A stretch of DNA of 64,000 bases, taken from contig JBJTHN010000028.1 of assembly GCA_046094505.1 (NCBI GenBank), forward strand, positions 1 to 64,000, written 5' to 3'. The stretch comes from RFTU01 sp046094505. GTDB lineage: Bacteria > Pseudomonadota > Gammaproteobacteria > Burkholderiales > Burkholderiaceae_C. Below are positions 15,004 to 22,626 of this stretch, in pieces; positions within the stretch are counted from its first letter, which is position 1, and each line of letters opens with the position of its first letter. Below the pieces are notes generated by a model. It made no database searches. It had not been told where the DNA came from and worked only from the letters and a program-made list of their open reading frames with translations. A program made the position numbers and the translations under genes.

Positions 15004-17961
15004 TCAAGCTGCCTTCTCGACCTGGCAGACGGTGGTCTTGGTCTCCTGCATCATGGTCACGATGTCGTAACCATAGGTGGTGCCGGTATTGACGGCCTCA
15101 CCCCGCACGATTGGCGCCGCGCCAGCCGGGTAGTACTTCTGCATGTCCACACCCTGCCAAGAACCCGCAAAGTGGTAAGGCATGAAGGTAGTGGTCTTGT
15201 CGACCCGTTCGGTCAACATCGCACGCACCTTCAACCTCGCGCCGGTGGGCATGGTCACCCATACCCATTCGCCGTTGCGGATGCCGCGATCGTTGGCCGC
15301 TGCCGGGTTGATCTCAATGAACATGTCCTGCTGCAGCTCGGCGAGGTAGCGGTTGGACCGCGTCTCGTCGCCACCACCCTCGTACTCCACCAAACGGCCG
15401 GAGGTGAGGATGAGCGGGAAAGCCTTGCCCACGTCCTTGTTCTTCTCCTGCACGCTCTTGTACAGGATGGGCAGGCGCCAGCGGTTGGCTTGGTCGGCGT
15501 GGGTGGGGTACTTCTCCACCAGTTCCGGCCTCGTCGAGTACAGGGGCTCGCGGTGCTTGGGAATCGGATCCGGGAAGTTCCACACGATGGCACGCGCCTT
15601 GGCATTGCCGAACACATGGACACCATGGTTCTTCATCGCCACACGCACAATGCCGCCGGACAGGTCGGTCTTCCAGTTCTTGCCTTCGGCCTTCTTCTTC
15701 TCGTCTTCGGTCAGCTCATCCCACCAGCCGAGCTTCTTCATCAACAGATGATCAAACTCGGGGTAGCCAGTGGTGATGTCTGAGCCCTTGGAGTAAGAGC
15801 CGTCGGCTGCCAGCAGAGACTGGCCATCGCGCTCCACACCGAAGTTGGCGCGGAAGCAACCGCCGCCGTCCCACACGTGCTGGTTGTTGTTGTACAGGAT
15901 GTGCGTGCCCGGATGCTTCATCTCGGGCGTGCCCCAGCACGGCCAGGGCAAACCAAAGTGCTCGCCGTCTAGGTTGTAGCCGGTTTCCTTGTCGATGCCG
16001 CCCTTGGCACGCAGCGTGGTCGGATCAAACACATGCATATTGCGCATGTGCGCCTTGATCCGCTCCGGGCTTTGACCCGTGTAGCCGATGGTCCACACGC
16101 CGCGGTTGATCTCGCGCAGGATGTCCTCCGGCACGGGTTCTTCCTGGCCCTTGACCGTCTGCATCTTGTAGTTCTTGGTCAGCTGCTCGGCAAAGCCCAG
16201 CTTCTTGGCCAATTGATACAGGATCATGTGGTCGCTTCGCGATTCGTACAGAGGGTCCATCACCTTCTCGCGCCACTGGATGGAGCGGTTGGAGGCGGTG
16301 ACGGAACCACTGGTTTCGAACTGCGTGCACGCGGGCAGCAGGTACACCGAGCGGTTGGGGTTTTGGTCTTCGGCCTTGCCCGGCATGGCGGCCATGGCGG
16401 CCGTTGCAGACGGGAAGGGGTCGACTACCACCAGCATGTCGAGCTTGTCCAGGGCGCGCTTAAGTTCCAGACCACGGGTCTGGGAGTTCGGCGCGTGGCC
16501 CCAATAGAACATCGCCCGCAGGTTGCTCGGCTGATCGATGACTTCGTTCTTCTCGAGCACACCGTCGAACCAGCGGGAGATGGTCAAGCCCGGCTTGTTC
16601 ATCATGCCCGCGGCGTAGCGGCTCTTGATCCAGTCGAAATCGACGCCCCACACACCGGCGTAGTGCTTGAAGGCACCGTCGGCAATGCCGTAGTAGCCCG
16701 GCAGCGAGTCGGGGTTCATGCCGACGTCGGTGATGCCCTGAACATTGCAGTGGCCGCGGAAGATGTTGGCGCCACCGCCGCTCACACCGATGTTGCCCAG
16801 CGCCAGTTGCAGCAGGCAAGACACGCGCACCTTGGCGTTGCCGATGGTGGACTGCGTGTGACCCACGCACCACACCAGCGTGCTCGGGCGGTTCTCGGCC
16901 ATGGTCTTGGCCACGCGGAAACACTCGTCTTCCGTCACCCCAGAGGCCTCGAAGACCTTGTCGGGCGACCAGTTGGCCAGGACCTCTTCCTTGACCTTGT
17001 CCATGCCCCAGACGCGGTCGTTGATGTACTTCTTGTCTTCCCAGCCGTTCTTGAAGATGTGCCACATCACCCCGTACAGGAACGGGATGTCAGCGCCCGA
17101 GCGCATGCGCACATATTGGTCGGCCTTGGCGGCGGTGCGCGTGAAGCGCGGATCCACCACGATCACCTTGCAGCCCTTTTCCTTGGCATGCAGGGTGTGC
17201 AACACGCTCACCGGATGTGCTTCGGCTGCGTTCGAGCCGATGTACATCGCAGCCTTGCTGTTGCGCATGTCGTTGTACGAGTTGGTCATCGCACCGTATC
17301 CCCACGTATTCGCCACACCGGCGACAGTAGTGGAGTGGCATATTCGTGCCTGGTGGTCTGTGTTGTTAGACCCCCAGAACGACATCCACTTGCGCATCAG
17401 ATAACCCTGCTCGTTGTTGCTCTTGCAGGAGCCCACGACGAACAGGGAATCCGGACCGCTCTCTTCACGAAGCTTGAGCAGCTTGGCGCTGATCTCGTCG
17501 AGGGCCGTGTCCCAACTGATGCGCTGGTACTTGCCGTTGACGAGCTTCATGGGGTACTTCAAGCGGAATTCGCCGTGCGCGTTGTCGCGCACCGCTGCGC
17601 CCTTGGCGCAATGCGAGCCCATGTTGATCGGAGAGTCGAACACCGGCTCCTGGCGAACCCAGACGCCGTTCTCGACCACCGCATCGATCGCGCAACCCAC
17701 GGAGCAGTGGGTGCAGACCGTGCGCTTGACCTCGATCTTCTTGCCGTCCGAAGAGGCCGCTGCCGTGGTGGCGTCGGCCTTCTTCACCAAGGTGAGCTGC
17801 GAGGCCGCCAGGCCTGCGCCCACGCCGAGCCCGGAACGGCGCAGGAAAGCGCGCCGGTCCATGGTCGGCATGGCACGGGAGATGCCCCGCGCCAGACTGT
17901 CGACGAGTCCCCGGGACGGCGGCGCCGCTCCGGTCTCGTTCGACCTGCGTGTCAACAACAT
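15004..17961 (-). CDS. fdhA: Formate dehydrogenase alpha subunit (Mo/W-bisPGD), probable recoded selenoprotein
   Basis: This is the catalytic subunit of a periplasmic, membrane-bound formate dehydrogenase. The 985 residues carry a Tat signal (DRRAFLRRSG, about 35-44). An N-terminal [4Fe-4S] site follows with CTHCSVGC (83-90) and GSHCAKG (116-122), then the molybdopterin domains and a C-terminal MGD-binding domain. The Mo ligand is codon 208 in DHQARICHS, the position that is selenocysteine in E. coli FdnG and FdhF. It is written UGC, not UGA, and no in-frame UGA occurs. Because the local tRNA-Sec has a GCA anticodon and a SECIS-like hairpin follows, I infer Sec at 208, possibly mixed with Cys. 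AGGAGG precedes the ATG. Confidence 0.96.
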   Translation of the reverse strand: MLLTRRSNETGAAPPSRGLVDSLARGISRAMPTMDRRAFLRRSGLGVGAGLAASQLTLVKKADATTAAASSDGKKIEVKRTVCTHCSVGCAIDAVVENGVWVRQEPVFDSPINMGSHCAKGAAVRDNAHGEFRLKYPMKLVNGKYQRISWDTALDEISAKLLKLREESGPDSLFVVGSCKSNNEQGYLMRKWMSFWGSNNTDHQARICHSTTVAGVANTWGYGAMTNSYNDMRNSKAAMYIGSNAAEAHPVSVLHTLHAKEKGCKVIVVDPRFTRTAAKADQYVRMRSGADIPFLYGVMWHIFKNGWEDKKYINDRVWGMDKVKEEVLANWSPDKVFEASGVTEDECFRVAKTMAENRPSTLVWCVGHTQSTIGNAKVRVSCLLQLALGNIGVSGGGANIFRGHCNVQGITDVGMNPDSLPGYYGIADGAFKHYAGVWGVDFDWIKSRYAAGMMNKPGLTISRWFDGVLEKNEVIDQPSNLRAMFYWGHAPNSQTRGLELKRALDKLDMLVVVDPFPSATAAMAAMPGKAEDQNPNRSVYLLPACTQFETSGSVTASNRSIQWREKVMDPLYESRSDHMILYQLAKKLGFAEQLTKNYKMQTVKGQEEPVPEDILREINRGVWTIGYTGQSPERIKAHMRNMHVFDPTTLRAKGGIDKETGYNLDGEHFGLPWPCWGTPEMKHPGTHILYNNNQHVWDGGGCFRANFGVERDGQSLLAADGSYSKGSDITTGYPEFDHLLMKKLGWWDELTEDEKKKAEGKNWKTDLSGGIVRVAMKNHGVHVFGNAKARAIVWNFPDPIPKHREPLYSTRPELVEKYPTHADQANRWRLPILYKSVQEKNKDVGKAFPLILTSGRLVEYEGGGDETRSNRYLAELQQDMFIEINPAAANDRGIRNGEWVWVTMPTGARLKVRAMLTERVDKTTTFMPYHFAGSWQGVDMQKYYPAGAAPIVRGEAVNTGTTYGYDIVTMMQETKTTVCQVEKAA
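17302..17333 (-). promoter_or_regulatory. SECIS-like hairpin downstream of codon 208 of fdhA
   Basis: In the mRNA, an inner stem UCGCC (17324-17320) pairs with GGCGA (17314-17310) around the loop GGUGU (17319-17315). An outer stem CCAC (17333-17330) pairs with GUGG (17305-17302) across a small internal loop. The loop GGU begins 18 nt after the UGC codon, exactly the distance from UGA to the GGUC loop in E. coli fdhF, and the codons align one for one. About half of the codons around the site end in A or T (CGA, ATA, ACT, ACT, GGT, AAT, GGA), unlike the rest of the gene, which suggests selection on RNA shape. Confidence 0.78.
17338..17340 (-). other. Putative UGC selenocysteine codon (FdhA residue 208)
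   Basis: The plus strand reads GCA here, so the codon is UGC. It sits in the ARICHS segment aligned to ARVUHG of E. coli formate dehydrogenases. It is complementary to the GCA anticodon of the tRNA-Sec at 9634-9730 and lies at canonical spacing from the hairpin at 17302-17333. Insertion of Sec is inference; plain Cys insertion by tRNA-Cys would be the null reading. Confidence 0.75.
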
Positions 17962-18017
17962 GAAAACCTCCTGTTGGACAACCGGTTGATGAAAGGGGTT
18001 GCAGCCACGCGTTGCAC

Positions 18018-18236
18018 TCAGGTGCGGGCGGTGCTGTAGTAGCGCTTGATGTGCTCGGTGAGGCGGTAGCCGGCCTGCTCGGCGTCAGCCGGCGCAGGGG
18101 CGGCAGCGGCCGTTTGCTCGGGCGCAGCGGTCAGCCCGGTGGATGCCACAGCAGCCACGGCGGCCACGGCCCCAACGGCACCGGCGCCAGCCAGGGCCTT
18201 GCGGCGGGAAAGCACTTGATCAGAAGCTGGTTTCAT
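18018..18236 (-). CDS. Formate dehydrogenase-region small Tat-target protein
   Basis: The 72-residue protein has a twin-arginine signal (SRRKALAGAGAVGA) followed by a short mature part ending YRLTEHIKRYYSTART. This matches the 'formate dehydrogenase region TAT target' family (TIGR02811), always found just upstream of FDH alpha genes and of unknown function. GGAGGT precedes the ATG at 18236. It is the first gene of the leftward FDH operon, 56 bp before fdhA, so its upstream region holds the operon promoter. Confidence 0.88.
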   Translation of the reverse strand: MKPASDQVLSRRKALAGAGAVGAVAAVAAVASTGLTAAPEQTAAAAPAPADAEQAGYRLTEHIKRYYSTART

Positions 18237-18271
18237 GAAACCTCCATTCAGTCCAGCACGGTACGGGCACG

Positions 18272-18283
18272 GCACACGTGTGC
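18272..18283. promoter_or_regulatory. 12-bp palindrome upstream of the FDH operon
   Basis: GCACACGTGTGC is a perfect palindrome 36 bp upstream of the small Tat gene. It is flanked by CGGGC (18264-18268) and GCCCG (18286-18290), which extend it imperfectly. Its position in the leader of the FDH operon suggests an operator or an mRNA 5' hairpin. The binding protein is unknown. Confidence 0.4.
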
Positions 18284-18302
18284 ACGCCCGTGCATACGGT
18301 GT

Positions 18303-18320
18303 ATTGGCGCTAAATTGGCG
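18303..18320. promoter_or_regulatory. Direct repeat ATTGGCG spaced one helical turn
   Basis: ATTGGCG occurs at 18303-18309 and again at 18314-18320, an 11-bp period that places both on one face of the helix. Read on the FDH strand it is CGCCAAT twice. A small hairpin, GGGCAG (18323-18328) with CTGCCC (18339-18344), follows. It is a candidate activator site for the FDH operon; I see no clear sigma-70 or sigma-54 promoter core here. Confidence 0.35.
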
Positions 18321-18374
18321 TCGGGCAGCAATGCGGGACTGCCCTGATGGGAATTGGCCGCTTTGACCGCCGCT

Positions 18375-18391
18375 TGCGACAAGTTGTCGCA
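18375..18391. promoter_or_regulatory. Perfect 8-1-8 inverted repeat, candidate regulator site
   Basis: TGCGACAA, a central G, then TTGTCGCA form a perfect 17-bp dyad between the FDH operon and the response regulator gene. Dyads of this size are typical of Fis-type HTH dimers of the NtrC family, so the neighbouring regulator (18536-19984) is the obvious candidate ligand. That link is inference. The dyad is 145 bp from the regulator start and 139 bp from the FDH operon start, so it could serve either. Confidence 0.5.
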
Positions 18392-18535
18392 GACAAGGTG
18401 GGCCGCTCGATTTACTGGAAAACCCTTATTCGTGGGCCCGACCCTGGGTTCGGCTCCACCATCCGAGGTGCTGGCAAGGGCATGCGGCCACCGGCCCCGG
18501 GTGCCATGGGCCCGGTTCATACAATGCTTGCCGTC

Positions 18536-19984
18536 ATGAGCCAAGCCGCCGCCCCCTTGGACCACCTGAACCCCGGTACCTGGTCCTGGGCCTCGGCCTT
18601 GGTGGTGGATGATGAACCCGGGATGGTGCACTTCATCGCCAAGACCCTGGAGCCCCTGGTGGGCCGCCTGCACACCGCATCCAGCGCCGAGCAGGCCGCA
18701 GCCCTGGTGGAACAACACCGCTTCGACCTGGTGATCCTGGACATTTCGCTGCCCGGCCAAAGTGGGCTGGACTGGCTGCAGGCCCTGCGATCCAACGGGC
18801 ACGCATTCGAAGTGGTGCTGATCACGGCTTTTGCCGACGTGGACTCCGCGATCACGGCGCTGCGCGCCGGCGCCAGCGATTTCATCCTCAAGCCTTTTCG
18901 CATACCCCAGGTTCTCAATTCGGTGCGCCAGTGTTTGGAGCGTGCACAACTCAAGCGTGAAAACTTCCTGCTGCGGCGCAACCTGGCGCAACGCGCGCCC
19001 ACGCCGGGTGCACTGATCGGCTCGTCCTTGGTGATTGCCGGCCTGCAAGAGGCCATCCGCCGCACAGCCACGGTGGACAGCACGGTGCTGCTGACCGGCG
19101 AAAGCGGCACCGGCAAAGAACTGGCGGCCCTGGCCCTGCACCACAACAGCCCACGCGCGGGTGGGCCCTTCGTGCCGGTGAACTGCGCCAGCCTGTCGGG
19201 TGAACAGGCCGAAGAGGAGCTCTTTGGCAGCCCCGGGCGCGACGGCCTGTTCGTGTATGCGCAAGGGGGCACCCTGTTCCTGGACGAAGTGGCCGAGCTG
19301 CCGCTGGCCCAGCAGGCCAGCCTGCTGCGCGCACTCGAAGAACGCCGCATTCGGCCCATCGGCCGGCGTCAAGAGATTCCGGTGGATGTGCGCATCGTGG
19401 CGGCCACCAACCGGCCACTGGCCGGTGAGGTGGCCGCTGGCCGGTTCAGGGCCGACCTGTTCTACCGGCTGCAGGTGGTGGAGCTGCGCTTGGCGCCGTT
19501 GCGCTCGCACAAGGAAGACATCGCCGAGCTGGTGCCGCACTTCATCGAAGCCCTGTGCGCGCGGCTGGGCCTGCCCCCCATTGAGGTCACCGCCCAGGAA
19601 ATGGGCTATCTGCAGGCTTACGACTGGCCGGGCAATGTGCGCGAGCTGCGCAACTTCATCGAACGCTCGATCATCCTGGGGTCTTTGAACGTGTCGGCCC
19701 TGTACCCACCCATGCCCAAGGCCGAGTCTGTCGACGCGGTGCGGCCGGGGCCATCAGCGCCGGGGGCTCCTGCGCCGCAGCAGGGCTTGGCCAAGGCCAC
19801 ACACAGCCCCCCGTGGCCCGCGCAGCCTGCGGTGACCGACCTGTCCACGCTGGAGCGCCAACACATCGAATCCACCCTGGCATCGGTGGGCGGCGACAAG
19901 ACCCGCGCGGCGCAGCTGCTGGGCATCTCGCGGCGCACGCTGGAGCGGCGCGTGGCCGACTGGGCCGCGCAGTCGCTGCGCTAG
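18536..19984 (+). CDS. NtrC-family response regulator lacking the GAFTGA loop
   Basis: The 482-residue protein has an N-terminal receiver domain (phospho-acceptor Asp69 in VILDISLPG, signalling Lys in FILKPFR). An AAA+ domain follows with Walker A TGESGTGKE and Walker B GGTLFLDEV, and a C-terminal Fis-type helix-turn-helix (KTRAAQLLGISRRTLERR). Between ELFG and GGTLFLDE only about a dozen residues remain (SPGRDGLFVYAQ), so the sigma-54-contacting GAFTGA loop is missing. It probably acts without sigma-54, as TyrR or HupR-like proteins do. The histidine kinase gene follows after 12 bp. ATG 18536 is preferred because the receiver begins about 25 residues later; 18524 and 18347 are alternatives. 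Confidence 0.88.
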   Translation: MSQAAAPLDHLNPGTWSWASALVVDDEPGMVHFIAKTLEPLVGRLHTASSAEQAAALVEQHRFDLVILDISLPGQSGLDWLQALRSNGHAFEVVLITAFADVDSAITALRAGASDFILKPFRIPQVLNSVRQCLERAQLKRENFLLRRNLAQRAPTPGALIGSSLVIAGLQEAIRRTATVDSTVLLTGESGTGKELAALALHHNSPRAGGPFVPVNCASLSGEQAEEELFGSPGRDGLFVYAQGGTLFLDEVAELPLAQQASLLRALEERRIRPIGRRQEIPVDVRIVAATNRPLAGEVAAGRFRADLFYRLQVVELRLAPLRSHKEDIAELVPHFIEALCARLGLPPIEVTAQEMGYLQAYDWPGNVRELRNFIERSIILGSLNVSALYPPMPKAESVDAVRPGPSAPGAPAPQQGLAKATHSPPWPAQPAVTDLSTLERQHIESTLASVGGDKTRAAQLLGISRRTLERRVADWAAQSLR

Positions 19985-19996
19985 GCGGATACAGCC

Positions 19997-22030
19997 ATGC
20001 TGCTGTCGGGCACCTCGATTCGGCGAAAGCTGTTGGCCCTGGTGCTGCTGCCCCTGCTGGGGGTGTTGCCGCTGCTGGGCCTGATCCTGCTGTGGTGGGG
20101 CGACGAAGCCATCGACGAGCTGCTGCGCACCAAGGTGCGCAGCGACCTGGCCGTGGCGCAGGGCTACTTTGACAAGGTGATGGCCGATGTGGCCACCGTC
20201 GCCGCCACGGTGGCCGAGTCGCATGGCCTGCAGCGCGCGCTGCAAAGCCGCGACCCCACCGCGGTGCAGTCCTTGCTGCAGGCCTATCGCAACCGAAGCG
20301 ACCTGACCTACCTGAACTGGCGTTCACCTGATGGTCGCCTCCTGGTGGCCCATTGGGGCACGGCCGAGGGCCCGCCCGCCGAGCTCTTGGGCGAGCGCGA
20401 CGGGCGGCCCCATGTGGCGGTGATCGAAGGTGCTGAGTTCGCCCGGTTGGCCCCGCAAGCGCGGCACCTGGTGGCCCTGCCCATCCTGGCCACGCAGAGT
20501 GCACGGCCCAGTGCGCGCGCGGTGGAAGACCGGGCCATGGTGATCACCGCGGCCGCACCGGTGCGCGACGACAAGGGCGTGCTGCTGGGCCACATCCAAG
20601 CCGGCGTGCTGCTCAACCGCAACCTGGACTTCATCGACCGCATCAACGACATCGTCTACCCCGAAGGCGCCCTGCCCTTTGGCAGCCAGGGCACGGCCAC
20701 CTTGTTTTTGGACGATGTGCGCATCAGCACCAATGTGCGCCTGTTCGAGCCCGATGCGTCGGCTGGCGTGGGGGCGGACACGCGCGCCATCGGCACCCGG
20801 GTGTCTGACCGCGTGCAAGGGGCTGTCTTGGGCGAAGGCCGCACCTGGCTGGACCGCGCCTTCGTGGTCAAGGAGTGGTATGTGTCGGCCTACACGCCGC
20901 TGCAGGACCACTTGGGCCGCCGTGTGGGCATGTTGTATGTAGGCTTTCTGGAACACCCGTTCACGGTGCTGAAGTACGCGGTGCTGGCGGCCATCGGCGC
21001 GCTGTTCTTCAGCGCGATGATCGGCGCGTCCTGGTGGAGCCTGCGCGCCGCACGCGGCATCTTCCGGCCCGTGGAGCGCATGGAGCTGACGATGCGCACC
21101 TTTCAGGCCGGCGACCCACAGGCCCGGGTGGGCAGCTTGAGCAGTCCGGATGAACTGGGGCACCTGGCACAGGGCTTGGACGCCCTGTTGGATGCCATCA
21201 CCGAAAAGACCCGCGCCCTGCAAGATTGGAACGCCGTGCTTGATGCGCGCGTGGCCGAGCGCACCGCGGCCTTGCAGGAGGCCCAGGACCAGCTGATGCG
21301 GTCTGAGAAATTGGCCGTCATCGGCCAGCTGACCGCGGGCATGGCCCACGAGATCAACAACCCGATTGCGGTGATCCAGGGCAACCTGGACCTGTTGCGC
21401 CAAACCCTGGGGCCTCAGGCTGAACGGGTCAAAACCGAACTGGACCTGGCGCAGCAACAGGTGGAGCGCATGCGCTTGATCGTCACGCAGATGCTGCAGT
21501 TTGCGCGGCCGGGCGACTTCGCCGGCTATGTGCAGGCGGTAGACCCCGTACAGGCCATGGAGGACAGCCTGGTGCTGACCGACCACGCCCTGCGCGAGCG
21601 GGGCATACGGGTGGCCCGTCACTGGGTGCCCGGTTTGCAAGCGGCCATCAACCGCCAAGAACTGCAGCAGGTGTTGGTGAACCTGGTGATGAACGCGGCA
21701 CACGCCATGCCTTCAGGGGGGACCATCACGCTCAGCTGCGCCCCGCAGGTCCTGGACGATGGGTCTGAAGGCGTGGCCTTGACCGTGGCTGACCAAGGCA
21801 GTGGGCTGCCCGAATCGGTGAAGAACGGCCTGTTCCAGCCCTTCGTGACCCACAAGAAAGACGGCACCGGCCTGGGGCTATGGGTCAGCCGCAGCATCGT
21901 CGAGCGCTACGGTGGCGACATTCGTGCGGCCAACCGTGCGGCGCAGGACGGCGGCGGCGCGGTGTTCACCGTGTGGCTGAAAGCGGTCAGGACTCCAACA
22001 GATCGAAGCCCTGCGTCTCCACTTGGATAA
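19997..22030 (+). CDS. Membrane sensor histidine kinase with periplasmic Cache-like domain
   Basis: The product is 677 residues. An N-terminal membrane helix (about 11-33) is followed by a roughly 290-residue periplasmic double-Cache-like sensor, a second membrane helix (about 325-347), HAMP, and a short coiled coil. The DHp domain has His451 in GMAHEINNPIAVIQGN, and the HATPase domain has DQGSGLPESV and GTGLGLW motifs. It should phosphorylate the regulator encoded immediately upstream. Its place between the FDH operon and the TorD/ferredoxin genes suggests it senses formate or a related ligand; the ligand is not readable from sequence. Its last 44 bp overlap the convergent TorD gene. Confidence 0.9.
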   Translation: MLLSGTSIRRKLLALVLLPLLGVLPLLGLILLWWGDEAIDELLRTKVRSDLAVAQGYFDKVMADVATVAATVAESHGLQRALQSRDPTAVQSLLQAYRNRSDLTYLNWRSPDGRLLVAHWGTAEGPPAELLGERDGRPHVAVIEGAEFARLAPQARHLVALPILATQSARPSARAVEDRAMVITAAAPVRDDKGVLLGHIQAGVLLNRNLDFIDRINDIVYPEGALPFGSQGTATLFLDDVRISTNVRLFEPDASAGVGADTRAIGTRVSDRVQGAVLGEGRTWLDRAFVVKEWYVSAYTPLQDHLGRRVGMLYVGFLEHPFTVLKYAVLAAIGALFFSAMIGASWWSLRAARGIFRPVERMELTMRTFQAGDPQARVGSLSSPDELGHLAQGLDALLDAITEKTRALQDWNAVLDARVAERTAALQEAQDQLMRSEKLAVIGQLTAGMAHEINNPIAVIQGNLDLLRQTLGPQAERVKTELDLAQQQVERMRLIVTQMLQFARPGDFAGYVQAVDPVQAMEDSLVLTDHALRERGIRVARHWVPGLQAAINRQELQQVLVNLVMNAAHAMPSGGTITLSCAPQVLDDGSEGVALTVADQGSGLPESVKNGLFQPFVTHKKDGTGLGLWVSRSIVERYGGDIRAANRAAQDGGGAVFTVWLKAVRTPTDRSPASPLG

Positions 22031-22622
22031 AGGCGCGAGTGAAGTCGGCCACCCGGGCATAGGCCTGGGCCCGAGGATGGGCGTTGACCGCATCGCACAT
22101 GGCTTGCACCCAGGTTTGCACGTGGCTGCGGAAGAAGCGGCGCTGGCGTTCGAGGTTGCACACGGCCACGTCGTCGCCGGCAATCAGGTAGCGCATCACT
22201 TCGAAGACGAAGGCCACATGGTCTTCGGTTTCGCCGCGTGACTCGTCACGGGCCAGGCCCAGTTCGGCCAGGTCGGCGCGCAGGCTGGCCAAGGGTTTGT
22301 CGTTGAGGTAGCCGCTCAGGTGGTACGAGCCGTACAGGAACACCTCGGGGCGGCCCACCCCGTGGAACAGCGCGTCGTACTCGCTGGCAATGGCACTGCG
22401 GTCTTGTTCGCGGAACAGGGCCACCAGGCCCTCCCAAGGCGCCTCCAGAAAGGCACCGGCCTGTGGGGCCTGGGTGACGGCCACCTTGAACTGCTGCATG
22501 AGTTCGTCGTCGGGCGGTGCAAACCACAGCCGGGCCAAAAGGCCGTAGATTTCGGCGCGGGCGAGTTCCTCGCCATCGTCCATCGTGGCAAAGCTCAGGG
22601 CGCGGAGTTCGTCTGAATTCAT
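21987..22622 (-). CDS. TorD/DmsD/NarJ-family molybdoenzyme chaperone
   Basis: The 211-residue all-helical protein carries family features IYGLLARLWFAPPDDEL, an EYDALF acidic patch, GSYHLSGYLNDKPLASLR and DHVAFVFEVMRYL. Such chaperones bind the Tat signal and help insert the molybdenum cofactor; here the client is most likely FdhA. The start at 22622 is 4 bp after the preceding [4Fe-4S] gene's stop, so they are cotranscribed. Its 3' end overlaps the histidine kinase gene by 44 bp in convergent orientation. Confidence 0.85.
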   Translation of the reverse strand: MNSDELRALSFATMDDGEELARAEIYGLLARLWFAPPDDELMQQFKVAVTQAPQAGAFLEAPWEGLVALFREQDRSAIASEYDALFHGVGRPEVFLYGSYHLSGYLNDKPLASLRADLAELGLARDESRGETEDHVAFVFEVMRYLIAGDDVAVCNLERQRRFFRSHVQTWVQAMCDAVNAHPRAQAYARVADFTRAFIQVETQGFDLLES

Positions 22623-22626
22623 GGCC

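Noticed and set aside
15004..17961. A UGA selenocysteine codon in fdhA
   Set aside because: The frame is open throughout with no in-frame UGA. The expected Sec position is UGC.
16033..18039. 668-codon plus-strand frame opposite fdhA
   Set aside because: Fully antisense to FdhA with no recognisable motif. The fdhA reading is certain.
18237..18535. A sigma-54 promoter for the FDH operon
   Set aside because: I found no convincing GG-N10-GC element, and the adjacent NtrC-type regulator lacks GAFTGA.
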